From: Anastrepha obliqua
Lineage: Eukaryota; Arthropoda; Insecta; Diptera; Tephritidae
Direction: 5' to 3'
Assembly (NCBI RefSeq): GCF_027943255.1
Contig: NC_072897.1
Location: forward strand, 58,490,406-58,554,405
Length of the DNA: 64,000 nucleotides
Position 1 is the stretch's first letter, and the number at the start of each line of letters is the position of its first letter. Positions 21,538 to 33,483 of this stretch are shown piece after piece. A program made the translations under genes and the position numbers. The notes below the pieces were generated by a model. It searched no databases. It was not told the DNA's origin and saw only the letters and a list, made by a program, of their open reading frames with translations.

Positions 21538-22740
21538 AGGTTGTCAAAAAAGTCTTGCGGTATTTCCGGAAGCTTGTCTTTGCAAGCGCGTAGTTCTAGT
21601 TGTATTCGTCGCATCGGTTCACGCTAGAGCTTTTTGGAAAGCTCTTTTCACGTGCTAACACGTGTTTGATTAATTGTTGTTTGCTTTTAGTCGTTCGTGA
21701 GTTATAGCGTCGCAAACATGGAGCAAAATAAAGAGAAAATACGGCATATTTTATAGTACTACTACGATAAAGGCAAAAATGCATCTCATGCTGCCAATAA
21801 AATTTGTGCAGTTTATGGACCCGATACAGTTTCCATTTTCACCGCACAACGATGGTTTCAACGTTTTCGTTCTGGTGCAGAGGTGATCGAAGATGCGCCA
21901 CGGTCCGGAAGGCCTGTCGTCGAAAATTGCGATAAAATCGCTGAATTGATCGAAAGAGACCGGCATAGTAGCAGCCGTAGCATCGGCCAAGAGCTGGGCA
22001 TGAGTCATCAAACCGTTATAAACCATTTGAAGAAGCTTGGATTCAAAAAGAAGCTCGATGTATGGGTGCCACACGACTTGACGCAAAAAAACATGTTTGC
22101 CCGTATGGATGCATGCGAATCGCTTCTGAATCGCAACAAAATCGACCCGTTTTTGAAGCGGATGGTGACTGGCGATGAAAAGTGGGTCACTTACGACAAC
22201 GTGAAGCGCAAACGGTCATGGTCGAAAAGCGGTGAAGCTGCCCAGACGGTGGCCAAGCCTGGATTGACGGCCAGGAAGGTTCTTCTGTGTGTTTGGTGGG
22301 ATTGGCAGGAAATCATCCACTATGAGCTGCTCCCCTATGGCCAAACGCTCAATTCGGACCTGTACTGCCAACAACTGGACCGCTTGAATGCAGCACTCAT
22401 GCAGAAGAGGCCATCTTTGATAAACAGAGCCGAATTGTCCTCCATCAGGACAACGCCAGGCCACACACATCTTTGGTGACGCGCCAGAAGGTCCGGGAGC
22501 TCGGATGGGAGGTTCTTTTGCAATCACCGTATAGTCCGGATCTCGCACCAAGTGATTACCACCTATTTCTGTCCATGGCGAACGAGCTTGTCCACAAGAG
22601 AGTCCTTTGAAAATTGGCTCTCCGAGTTTTTTGACAATAGGGAAGCGAGCTTCTATAAGAGGGGCATTATGAACTTGGCATCTCGTTCGGAACTTGTCAT
22701 CGAACAAAACGCTGCATATTTGACTTAAATCGCATTATTA
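21538..22740 (+). mobile_element. mariner element (DD34D), right end missing
   Basis: Left terminus aggttgtcaaaaaagtcttg after a TA (21536-21537). The matching right terminus is not found where it should be (22700-22800). Confidence 0.8.
21719..22727 (+). pseudogene. mariner transposase (DD34D), broken
   Basis: Starts MEQNKEKIRHIL, then an in-frame TAG at 21755. The HTH region follows (RSIGQELGMSHQTVINHLKK), then MVTGDEKWVTYDN (first Asp), which is open to 22479. A 1-nt shift near 22428 leads to HQDNARPH (second Asp) and SPDLAPSDYHLFLSMAN (third Asp, 34 residues on). The C-terminus is shifted again after KRV near 22608. Wording of the motifs places it near the mauritiana/mellifera side of the mariner family. 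Inactive. Confidence 0.85.
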
Positions 22741-22827
22741 TATAAACGAAATAATAGCAATTAAATAATATACAATAATACAATACAAGTTTCACTTTAC
22801 ATGATTACATTTTACAACTACTTTTAA

Positions 22828-25327
22828 TTTTTTTTTTTTACATATTTATGGTTTTTTAGCATTTATCATACTACGTCGCTTGGTCGGGTTCTCTTTAAAC
22901 GCCTTTTCCCGTTTCTTTCCCTTTCAAGAAGTTTGTTGATTTCTGCATTACTGTGTGTGTGTATTTTTTCAAAGTGCCTTCTTGTTATCTTTTTGATTTC
23001 TTCGTCTACTCTTGCTATATTAAAAGTCCTGTGGATGTCATCATTTTTCGTGTACCTGTCAGACATGGTCAAAATTCGAAGAATCTTTGATTGCTGTCGT
23101 TGGATTTTTTCTATATGCGTTTTTTTAGCCGTTCCCCACACCTGTAATCCATATAGCCAGATTGGTTTAATCATAGTTTTGTACACTAACAGCTTGTTCT
23201 GTATAGTGAGTCTGGATTTGGAGCAGACTAACCAATGAGGTTGTCGAAGTTTTTCTTTTATTTGTTTGACCTTTTGCTTTATGTGGTGACTCCAATTTAG
23301 TTTGGAGTCCAAGTGAATTTCCAGATATTTAGTAGTTGATTCTATTGTAATTGCTTTATCATTTATTTTAATTGGAACTGCGGTAAATTTTGTTTTGTTA
23401 GTAAATATAACCTGTACGGTTTTGTCTTCATTTATTTTTAATCACCAGTTATCAAACCATTCCTTAACTGCGTTTGTATATCGTTGCAGTTTTTCAGTAG
23501 CGATAATTAAGCTTTTGTCTGATGCTAATAGTATTGTATCGTCTGCGAACGTAGCAATTGAAGAATTAGTTTCGTCAGGAGGTGGTATATCTGCGGTGAA
23601 TAAAACATATAGTAGAGGGCCAAGAACGCTTCCTTGCGGAACTCCAGCAGTTATTTGATGAATATCTGAACATTGATTGTCATATTTAATGTAGAAGCTT
23701 CGGTCGGTTAGATAGCTTTTTATGATGAGATAGTAGTCAAAAGGTAGCATTCTTTTTATTTTGTGGAGTAAGCCTTCATGCCACACTTTGTCAAACGCTT
23801 TAGCTACGTCCAAAAATACTGCGGCACAGTATCGATTGTTTTCAAGGTCTGACTGGATTTTATTTGTAATTCTATGGATCTGTTGAATAGTCGAATGTTT
23901 TTTTCTAAATCCAAATTGATGATCCGGTATTATACGTTTTTGGTCTAGAAGTTGGCTTATTTGATCATGCAGTAATTTTTCAGCAATTTTAGATATTGTC
24001 GGTAATAAGCTTATTGGTCTATATGATGCCACTTTCCAGAGCTTCGGAAAGTATTGTAAGCGAAACATTGCATTAAAAACGTTTCGCAAGTATACATATG
24101 CCTTGGTTGGTAGCTCCGCTAATGCTTTTCCTGCTATCATGTCATATCCGGGAGCTTTTTTATGTTTTATTCCTTTTTTGATGCAAGCTATTATTTCGTG
24201 TGGATTCGTCCTTCTTATTTTTGTAAAATCGTAGTGGAAGTTGTTTTGGTTGTTGATTTTCTTTTTTTCGTCATTTGATAGAACTTTTTCGAAGTAATTT
24301 GCCAATGTTTTCGCGTTTTCCTCTTTTGTAACAGCCCATGAATTGTCATCTTTTTTTAGTGGTGGTTGATGTTTTATTTGAGTTTTTAATTTTTTAGTAC
24401 ATTTCCATAAAGAGTAGTTTGTATCTTGATAGGGAGTCAGATTCTTCAAATAGTTTTCGATTTCTTTGTTATTTCTCTTATTTAAGGTATCCTTAAGAAT
24501 TTTTGTAGCTAAGTTTAGTTTTCTCTTGCCGTCAGGTGATCTAGTTTTTTGCCATCTTTTTCTTAACTTTCTTTTTTCTATAATTTGCTTTTTAATAGTA
24601 ATGTCAGTTGTTGGTGTATTTGTTCTATTTGTTTGCTTTGGTGCCGATCTGATCCCTGCTTCTAGTACTTCGTCATTAAAATGGATAATGGCATGTTCAA
24701 TGTCAAGTTGCGTTTTTAATATCACATTTGGTATAAGTTGATCGTCAATATGGTGGCGGAATTTTTCCCAGTTGGTTCTGTCATTAAGTATGCGAAAAGA
24801 TGTATCTATAGATTTTATATGACTTACATATTCAAGTAATATCGGCGAGTGGTCAGAGAAAGTTCATAGCACGACTGAATTGTCAATTGGTTATGGCTTA
24901 TGTTTTTGGTTATGCAAAAATCGATCAAGTCTGGAATTTTCTTTACGTCAGTTGGCCAATAGGTAGGTTCTCCGGTACTTATAAATCTGCAATTATTTTT
25001 GTTAATTGCGTTAATAAGAATACGCCCCTTTTTGTTGGTGAGTTTTGAGCCCCAATCAATGTGTTTTGCATTGAGATCTCCAGCTGCAATAAATCTATTG
25101 TTAAGCGTCTTTATGTATTTGTCATATTGATCCGAGTTTATTATGTGTCTAGGTGGACAGTATATGGAGGAGATAGATACTGGTCCATTTTTGTCATAGA
25201 TTTGTACTGTCGTGGATTGAAGATAAGTAGTCGAATAATGGAGTTGTTCATTGTGCGTTATGCTTGATTTAATAATTATAGCAGTCCCTCCGTGGGCTCT
25301 TCCATCAGGATGGTTTGTCACATACAC
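22828..25327 (-). mobile_element. jockey-clade LINE, 5'-truncated
   Basis: A poly-T run of 12 at 22828-22839 is the poly(A) tail of a minus-strand insertion. The body ends at about 25327 inside the endonuclease domain, abutting R1. Confidence 0.8.
22866..25327 (-). pseudogene. jockey-type ORF2 (endonuclease-RT)
   Basis: The C-terminal two thirds of an AP endonuclease lie at 24824-25327: NHPDGRAHGGTAIIIK, then IYCPPRH, then GDLNAKHIDWGS, a catalytic Asp-Asn motif. RT is at 23442-24725: SYRPISLLPTISKIAEK, then FLDVAKAFDKVWH (catalytic Asp), then GVPQGSVLGPLLY, then TFADDTILLA (catalytic Asp pair). The thumb and tail (NWSHHIKQK, YGLQVWGTAK) are at 22866-23312. There is no RNase H, as in jockey. 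Frameshifts occur near 23440 and 24830, and a block between WKVA and SYRPISLL has been lost in frame. Inactive. Confidence 0.85.
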
Positions 25328-25329
25328 TT

Positions 25330-25558
25330 TGTATTTAACTCAACAAACTCAAAAACTCAACATCAAAAAATTCATTGATAAATTCGAGCTCATAGTTCTA
25401 AGACCAAAGAATGATACTTTCATTCATAAAGCGAGCCGCCCATATGCCAATTTTCACGACCATTCAAAAATAGTGAATATTTGAACATTTCACGTAGAAT
25501 TATTTGCCAATATTTGGTAAATCTTGAATTTTTGTCAATTCGAGTGCCCGCGGCTCCG
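25330..25558. repeat. R1 copy c, left arm (first piece)
   Basis: Contains the gagctcat, gcgagccgccc and ttgccaatatttggtaaatc blocks of R1. It is interrupted at cggctccg by the LOA-like element and resumes at 32548. Confidence 0.75.
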
Positions 25559-28500
25559 TTGTTGTTGTTGTTGTTGTTGAGGTGGTTGAACATTTCTGAG
25601 CTGAAATTAGTGACCAGCACCGTTTTACTACCACTATCTCGTGTGAAGATGATGTTGTTCATTTTTTATTTTTTTTATTTTTTTTTTTTGTTTCCAAGAC
25701 AGATCCATTTAGTGAGGTCCAAGTATAGCAGCAAATCCTTTATCTCGATGTCTAAGATTTCCTTAATTTGCTGTAAGAAAGGCTTACCGAAGGATCGGAG
25801 TCGTGCCCTGGCAAGTCCCGGACATTCACATAAATAGTGGAACAGACTTTCCTTCGCCCCTTCCGCTTGACAGCTTCTACAGATAGGATTGAAGGGTAGA
25901 TTGAGTCTAGCTGCATGATCCCCTACTTTCCAATGTCCTGTAAGGGTTGCAGTGATACATGAAATGTTTGGCCGAGAACATCCTAGCAGGTCATTCGTCC
26001 TTTGGATTTTGTGTGACGGCCATGTGTTTTTTGTTGTAATACATGTAGGTATTCGCTTCCATCTTCTTTCGGCTAAAGCATGATAGTATGAAGCAATGGA
26101 TGCTTTTAGTGTGTTCAGTGGGGTGGAGACTGTCACCGCTTCGGCTATGTCTAATGTCGAGCCCTATCTTGCTAGCTCATCTGCTATCTCATTGCCCCGT
26201 ATGTTCCTATGACCGGGAACCGATATCAGGGTAATTTCAAGCCAATGGCTGAGCAGCTTCAGCTCCTCTCTACACTGTAGGACCAGTTTGGATGAAATGT
26301 AGTTGGAGTCTAAGGCCTTAATAGCTGTTTGACTGTCTGAGAAGATAGCTACTCTTGCACCAACTTCCTTGTAGAGTTCTAGGGATTTACATGCTTCTCT
26401 GATCGCTAAAAGTTCTGCCTGGAACACGGTGGCATAATCAGGAAGACGAATTGATTGAGATAGGTTGAGTGGCTCCGAATGGAAGCCAGCTCCCACACCA
26501 TAGCTCATCTTAGAACCATCGGTATAAATTTCGATATCGTGTCTTCCAATCACCTCTCCTTTGCTCCACTCGGCTCTCGGTGGAAAGCATACCGTAAAGC
26601 CTTTCTTGAAGTTGAGGTCGGGGACTGTGTAGTCTGATCCGTTTTTGAGCAGCGGGGGTCCCTGTAGGAGGATCTTACTGTGACCGTACGGCCTTGTTGT
26701 CCAGTTTCCTATGTCTCTGAGTTTCACCGCGCTGCAAGTAGCTATTGTTTTAATGTATAGATCTAATGGCAATAGATGTGTTAGTACATTGAGCGCTTCA
26801 GTAGGACTGGTGCTAAGCGCTTCTGTAGTTAGGACACACGCTGTTCTTTGTATCTTGTTCAGCTTAGTTTTGTTATGTTTCCTTTCTGTTGCAGGCCACA
26901 AAACTAGTGCCGCATATGTTAGTATTGGCCTTACAATGGCTGTGTAGGACCAGTTGGATAATTTTGGTTGGAGACCCCATTTTTTTCCCAACATTCTCTT
27001 ACATGTGTAAAGTGCTATATTCGCTTTCTTTACCCTGTACTCTACGTGGGACTTCCAGCTGAGTTTGGGGTCCAGGATAACCCCTAGGTATTTTGCCTGT
27101 TTGGTTAGCGTGAGGCTGACGCCGTTTAGTTTTGGGAGATTAAAGTTTGGCACCTTGGTTTTCTTGGTGAATAGCATCAGTTCAGTTTTTCTCGGGTTTA
27201 CACTTAAACCACAGTCCGTGGCCCAATTGCTGAGTAATACCAGAGCTCCTTCCATAATCTCACTGATTGTGGTTGGAAACATTCCTGAAACCATAAGCAC
27301 TATGTCGTCCGCGTGCGCCACTACTTTAATACCCTTGCTGTTGAATTTGGTGAGGATGTTGTTGGCGACTAGTAACCACAGCAGAGGGGATAAGACTCCT
27401 CCCTGAGGGGTTCCCCTGTTGACAGAGCGTTTTATCGTGCTGCTGCCTACCTCACCGATGATTATTCTAGTTTTGAGCATGTTCTCTATCCATTCGTTGA
27501 GACCTATGTCTATGCCTAACATGTTAAGAGCCTCAATTATGGATCTTGTGGTAACATTGTTGAAGGCCCCCTCTATGTCGAGAAAAGCGACTAGTGAGTA
27601 TTGCTTGTATTCTATGCTCCTCTCAATCGCACTTACAACCTCATGAAGAGCTGTCTCTGTGGATTTTCCTTTGAGATAGGCATGTTGAGATGGTGAAATC
27701 GTTGAGTCTGTAATCTTTTCCCTGAGATATACATCCAACAATCGCTCGAGAGTTTTGAGGATGAAGGAGGATAGGCTGATGGGTCTGAAATCTTTCGCTG
27801 TATCATGACCGCGTCTACCAGCTTTGGGGATAAAGATCACTTTTACCCTCCTCCAGCTTTTTGGTATGTGCCCTAGCATAAGGCTTTTCCTGAAAAAGAC
27901 CTCCAGCCAAGGAATCGTCGTTTCTCGAGTGTTCCACAGCATGGCTGTGAATATCCCATCTGGACCGGCTGCCTTATATGGTTCAAAGTTTTTTATCGCC
28001 CATAATATTCTATTTTGGGATACGATGTGGTTGATTATAATGGGTGATAGTTTGGATGTTTGAACACTGTCAGTATTGTTCTCAATATATTCTGTGTTGC
28101 CTGGGAAGTGTGTATTTACCAGATGTTCTAGTTTGTCGGCTGATGATTTTGTCCAATCTCCGTTATCTTTCTTCAAGAAGGAAGGGCAGGAGTGTTCCTT
28201 GGATAAAAGCTTGCCTAGTCTGGCCGTATCTTTGGTCGATTCTATGGAACTACAAAAATCTCTCCAAGCCTCTGTCCGAGCCTCTTTGATTGCTTTCTTG
28301 TATTCCCTAAGGCAGTCTTTGTAGGGTTTGAAGTATTTGTGTTTGTAGCAGATATTGAAGATTTCTCTTGTCATTTTCCTGAGTTTACTTAGATCTTCAT
28401 TCCACCAGGTAGGATAGGTTGTTTTGCCATATGTGGCGGGACATGAAGCTTCAAGTCCTTTCGTCAACGAAGTTTCGAAAGCTCTTACTCTCTCATCTAG

Positions 28501-29139
28501 GTCTTCCCTTGACGTTATGGTTCTATTTAAGTTTTGAAGTTTAGACTGGGTCACTCTACGGAATGTGTGCCAGTTTGTTCTTCTAGGATTTCTATATGGG
28601 AAAGGTTTCTCTAGCTTAAGATTGATATCGACGAGGATCCAGCTGTGGTCCGAAAAGGATCTCTTGTCGGATACCCTCCAATTTGTGACTATTTGGGAAT
28701 TATTATTTGTGCCTTACCCTAACGTCTAAGACCTCTTCCCAGCCTGGAAAATTTGCCGAGCTCGGAAAAGTGCAGGTTGGGGTGGTCCCTACATTACATA
28801 TGTCTAGGTTGGTGTTTAATAGGAATTCAAAACGTGACTCACCTCTTTCATTCGTCTCTGAACTGCCCCAGAGCTCGTTCCTGACGTTTGCGTCGCAGCC
28901 CATCAATAGTTTGTCTGTGTTGTTTAATGTTGACAGGAATCGAGCCACTTCGTCTGACGGCGCCGGTTTCTCATGTGGCATATACATCTGCAGCTCCACT
29001 TTCACCACCGTAAAATCGGGAGTGCTAAAATTAGAACACAGAAAAGCTTTTAAGTGTTTTTTAGTGATTATGCATGACCGTGTCTTACCGTCTGCTTTGT
29101 TGCAGAATATGTTGATGCTCTTGTTGTTTTGGAACCCCT

Positions 29140-30831
29140 TAACCCATTCGATCCCATTGTACTCGCTTGAGTACAGAAAAAGCATCTTTTTCGAAACAAC
29201 GTCAAAAGCCAACGCTTACAAATTTTTAAATGAACTCGCCACTTTATAATACAGAGCAATGTCGAAAAGGAATACACATGTTTCTACTTCTTTTTTTTGA
29301 GTCCCGTTATCCGTTATTCACTTGTCTTTGCGTGCACCTTTGCTATTTTTCTTCTTTTCATGGTTTAGTTTGCAATAAGCTCTCTATTTGACAAAATCTA
29401 AGTTATCACGGAAAAAGTTCAGTGTTGTAATATTCATAATACATATAATTTGTATACTTTATACCAAAAAAACGAAAAAAGTTGTGGAAAAGTGCATTTC
29501 GGTAGGTTTAAATTCTAGTGTACTCGCATGGGTACAGTGGGAACATTCATATATATTTTGTGTGCATATTTCATGTAGATTTGGTAATGGATGTAAAAAC
29601 ATTTTACGGAAAGAGGTTTTATAACCTTTCTGCGGCCACCGACTATATTGAATCAAGCGACCGTAGTCACTTCGACTTCGCTATTATACCGCCAAATACC
29701 CACTGGGACACAGATGAGGAGGACATTGAAGAGGATAATATATTGCGGGATGATATTCCATGGGATGTTCCGGGCGAAGTTGACTTATTTTTGAGCAGTG
29801 ACAGTGACAGTCATGTCTTTACGTCATATGACCTTCTTAGAATTTTGAAAGAACAAGGATTTAAAGCTACTGGGACTGTCCGTGAACGGCGGTCCAAAAA
29901 ATGTCCTCTGAAAACGAACAAAGAACTACAAAAGAAGCAACGGGGAGAGTTTGATTTTATGTAAGTTTATCATAATGATTTATTTGAATAGTTGTTTTGT
30001 ATCAAATTTTGTAGGTGTTCTGACTCAGGAATACTTTTTGTGAAGTGGAATGACAATAGCGTTGTGATAGTGGGAACAAACTTTGATAGAATTGAACCTT
30101 TACATACCGTCAAACGATGGTCAAGACAAGAGAGGCGCAAGGTGAATGCCCATCAGCCGAAGTTGATACCGGAATACAACTCAGGAATGGGAGGAGTTGA
30201 CCTCCACGACCAAGCTTTGAATACTTACTATATAAAGTTTAGAGAAAGAAATGGTGGTGGCCTCTTTTCACCACAATGATAAGCTCGTGCGTAGCAAACG
30301 CATGGAAGCTTTATAAAATGTCAAATAAGAGTCAATGCGACTTGTTGCAATACCAACGTGAAATTGTGCGATTTTATTTACGCAATTATAATATCCGGGG
30401 CATATCTTCAAAACGATCGACAACGGCATCAATAGCTGGTTCCTCATATAACCATTTTCCCAAAAGGATATCGAATCAGCTGAGGTGCAGGGAGTGTCAC
30501 CAAAGAATTCGATGGATTTGCGAGTTATACAATGTAGCCTTTTGCGTGGAGAGAGAATGTTTCAAAAACTTCCATACTGTTAACCGAACTAATAACCAAG
30601 GAAGTCTTTGAAAGTGTCTTTTTATTTAATACTCCTTATTTTCATATACAGGCAATGTATATACATATTATCCCATTGTACTCGATTGGGTACAGCCCAA
30701 AAAATGCATTTCTTTGATTTTTTTTCGTGTTTTTTTTTTTTAAGGAGCTTAATTACACTATTTCAATAAACGTTTTATAAACGCATTTAAAAAAAAAATG
30801 TTTTATATAAGGTTGGGATTTAATGGGTTAA
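29140..30831 (+). mobile_element. piggyBac-like element inserted in the LOA endonuclease
   Basis: TTAA at 29140-29143 and 30828-30831; termini cccattcgatccc and complement cccattaaatccc. Removing it plus one TTAA restores the LOA reading frame through EIKGFQNN. Confidence 0.9.
29587..30611 (+). pseudogene. piggyBac transposase with the catalytic core deleted
   Basis: Starts MDVKTFYGKRFYNL and has an acidic N-terminus (DTDEEDIEEDN), as usual. It then jumps from FLSSDSDS directly to HVFTSYDLLRILKEQG, losing roughly 250 residues that carry the first two catalytic Asp. The DDE_Tnp_1_7 C-terminal half follows: GFKATGTVRERR, an intron 29961-30014 (gtaagt..tttgtag), FVKWNDNSVVIVGTN, and GGVDLHDQAL with the third Asp. 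A 1-nt loss near 30243 shifts into ISSCVANAWKLY. The C-terminal Cys-rich finger is intact (CRECHQRIRWICELYNVAFC). It cannot transpose alone. Confidence 0.85.
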
Positions 30832-30950
30832 TCTCGTTGTCTCTGACCCAGGGCTCCTGTATGAAACTGATGTCGATGTCCCCTTCCCTGAGGAAGACAT
30901 CCAAGTTCTCTGTAGCACATTTCGAGTGCTGCAGATTCACCTGTATGGCT

Positions 30951-32140
30951 CTAGGCATCGGATTTATTGTCGTCTTCAGCCAGGTCAAGCTTTTCTAGTC
31001 TTTCTAGCTGTATGTTGTTGTCTGCCTCATCTGGGTCTTCCTCATTTTCATTGCTGTCTGCTTTGAAAATTTTCAGTTTGGCCTTTCTTAGACCAAACCA
31101 CATTTTGTTGTCGTGTTGTTTTAGTATTGGCAGGCACTCATCGTTGATCTGCAGAACGAATGACATGCTGCTCTTGTGCGGCCTTCACGATTGCCCAGTC
31201 GTCCATCGGCACCGCAGGGTTGTGTGACTTCAGGTACTTCAGCACTTCTGCACCGCTCAAGTCCATCACCGGTAGACAAATGCGAGCGCGAGGAGGGCAA
31301 GGAATGTCCTTGGCCGGAATAAGCTTAAGTTTTAAGCCTTCCAGTGTGCTGCTGATCTCAGCAACACACCTTTCTAGGACAACCCTTGACCAGTCGTCGT
31401 CGCACTTGATAACCCTGCAGCCGCGAAGTACTCCTGCAGAATCGAAGGAAGGGAGAGTTCCGCCCTGTGCTCCAACCACATGCTTGTCTAACACGAGCTT
31501 GGATAGTTTGGCCTCCACTTGCCCCCACTTCTGCAGGACCACTTTGCCACTGTTTATGGTCTCGTCGATTAGTGCATATAGGATGTTATCCTTAACCACC
31601 TCACTGAACGGTCGTTGCTTTGTTTCTTCGATGCTGCTGGACACCTTAGATCTCTTCGGTGCCTGGTCGATCCAGTCCTGTGACCTGTTTCTTTTCATCG
31701 CATCGCCTTTTTTTATTGTCCTCTTTAGGTTTGTTGGATAAGAAGTCTTCGTACTCCTTAACCACCTGCTGTTATTTTAGTTTGTCGGCCGCGTCGCGCT
31801 TGTCAGTCGCTCCAGCGAGTTCATTTTTGGCAATCTTGCTTAGAATGAACCTCGCCTTCGTGTAGCGAGACTTCATGAGGGCACCCTCGGATTTGTGTTT
31901 TCTTGCGGCCTGACTCTCTCTCTGAGTGCCGTCTGCCGCCTTTTTCGAAGTTTGTGGTAGAACTTTTTGTTGTTGTTGTTGCTTGCTTGGTAAAGGTGTG
32001 CTATGGCTGGTACTTCCCTTACTCTTTGCTGACTCAGCCGTATCTTGGCTGGGTATCCTTCTCGGAGGATGGTATTGTGTCGCAGCGCGGCACAAATTTT
32101 TTGTTCTTTTCGTTTTGTTGTGTATTCATATTCATCTGGC
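30951..32140 (-). pseudogene. LOA-like ORF1 (nucleic-acid-binding protein), frameshifted
   Basis: Three overlapping minus-strand frames make one protein. An Asn/Gln-rich start (MNMNTQQNEKNKKF, about 32138) is followed by a basic Ser/Lys/Gln-rich linker with QQQQQ (31772-32095). Next is a globular part (31138-31698; VVLQKWGQVEAKL, then DWSRVVLERCVAEI) of the DUF4780 type that I associate with this LINE group, and an acidic C-terminus (NENEEDPDEADNN) at 30951-31166. ORF1 proteins coat the LINE RNA. At least two frameshifts. ORF1 and ORF2 overlap slightly near 30955. Confidence 0.7.
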
Positions 32141-32555
32141 TCTTACGATTGCTTCGCCTGACTACGTCAAGATCCACAACCCACGAGTATTTAGGGGAAG
32201 TAATGGGGTCCCCATCGCCAGCGCCCTTTACTGCGGTTAGGCCACAGTTACTCTCGAAGGCGGCCAGGTATTCGAGAGGGAAACTCCGTTCGCGATGCAC
32301 ATGTTTTAATTCCCTGCACCATTCAGTCCTCGGCACCATTCCAAGCACACCTTGACTTGGGAATGTGTTGGTACGGTACTCTCCGTATAGGTGATTGGAC
32401 GAGCATCGCACAAGCCGTATCGTGTAAGGGTGTTCGACCAATTCCCATACAGAGCTTCCCTCTTAGTTCATGACAGGTTAAATTCCTAAAAGGAATTTAG
32501 CCTACATTTAAGCCCCATCCCCGCGGCAAGGAGACCAACCACGATGAGGCTCCGT

Positions 32556-33483
32556 ACACACACATGTATGCATCAATATATGTATGTATGTAAATATGTC
32601 TTTCTAAATGCTGAACAACCGCAGCTGCTATGCGTCAAGTGCGCGCATGAGCATAGAGTAACCAGAGAACGTTTATGTATAGAGAAGTCTCTATGGCACG
32701 AACGCATGGAGTTTTGAGGGGTACTCGTTTTGCGCACGGAGTTCACCACAGACATGTTTTCCACTAAAAGTTAACAGAAATATACTCAACTTGTCAAATT
32801 AAACAGCAGTTGAGTAAAATTCGTTTGTATGAAGGAAGAAAGAATGTTAACGCTGTACGGTAGCTACAGGCACTTTATTATAGAAAACAAATACATATGC
32901 TAATTTCAATAGTGACTTAGAAAGAGAAAATCATTCAATATATAGGTTTATATATCTGCCTAAGGCATCTTCTGTAAAACTTTATTGAATTCCTTCAACC
33001 AAATCAAAATCCTCTATAGAAAACGCTTTATTACCAGGCACACAGAAATATGGCATATGCAAATTTAAATTTGTGAATTTATATGCGCATATATATATAT
33101 ATATGCTGTGTGTATGTATGTGAACTTGCCACAGCAAAAAATATTACGGCAAAATTTCTGAAGAACTCCAGCGCGCATTCATAGGTCACAGCATTCTATG
33201 AACAGTAACCTTCAAATATGTACATTAACCTTCAAATACTGTGATTTTAGAGTAAGTTTCTACTTTGCAGATATATGCATATATTTTTGTGCACTTTTTA
33301 TCAATTGAAGAACTACATACGTAAAGTAATACGAGTATACTAATTAACTATTTACCTACTATCAGAGAACATAAAATAATTGTTTTGAAATTTTCTCTCA
33401 GAAAGAACTTTTTATAAGCTACTTATGTTGTTTTCTGCAAGTTACTGTATGCTCATGCGCGCACTTTACGCACAGTTGCTGCG
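32556..33483. repeat. R1 copy c, centre, with a diverged P-type (Y-family) left end
   Basis: 32556-32655 continues the R1 left arm. At 32659 a cagagaacgtttatgtatag / gagaagtctc sequence followed by ggggtactcgttttgcgc matches the left end of element Y (44467). 33316-33432 matches, inverted, 56820-56930. 33440-33483 begins the inverted right arm. No coding sequence. Confidence 0.6.

Larger units (their letters stand above)
25675..30960 (-). pseudogene. LOA-like ORF2 (endonuclease-RT-RNase H), interrupted
   Basis: It begins MPRAIQVNLQHSKCATENLD near 30957. The endonuclease (FIQEPWVRDNEI) is split at a TTAA by piggyBac and resumes at 29139 (KGFQNNK, then MGCDANVRNELWGS). A frameshift near 28715 follows. 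RT is open for 796 codons (26164-28554): FRPISLSSFILKTLE, then FLDIEGAFNNV, then GTPQGGVLSPLLW, then AHADDIVLMV with its catalytic Asp pair. RNase H follows: IYTDGSKMSYGVGAG, then FQAELLAIREA, then FSDSQTAIKA. A single TAG at 26161-26163 separates this from the C-terminal CRSCQAEGAKESLFHYLCEC knuckle (25675-26136). Apart from the insertion there are only about two lesions. Confidence 0.85.
25560..32547 (-). mobile_element. LOA-like LINE, close to full length, with nested piggyBac
   Basis: Target duplication GGCTCCGT at 25552-25559 and 32548-32555 in R1. The 3' tail on the minus strand is a (CAA)n run (ttgttg... at 25559-25579). Both ORFs are present. Without the piggyBac insertion the element would be about 5.3 kb. 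Confidence 0.85.

Noticed and set aside
28707..29249. 180-codon plus-strand frame
   Set aside because: Antisense shadow of the LOA endonuclease.
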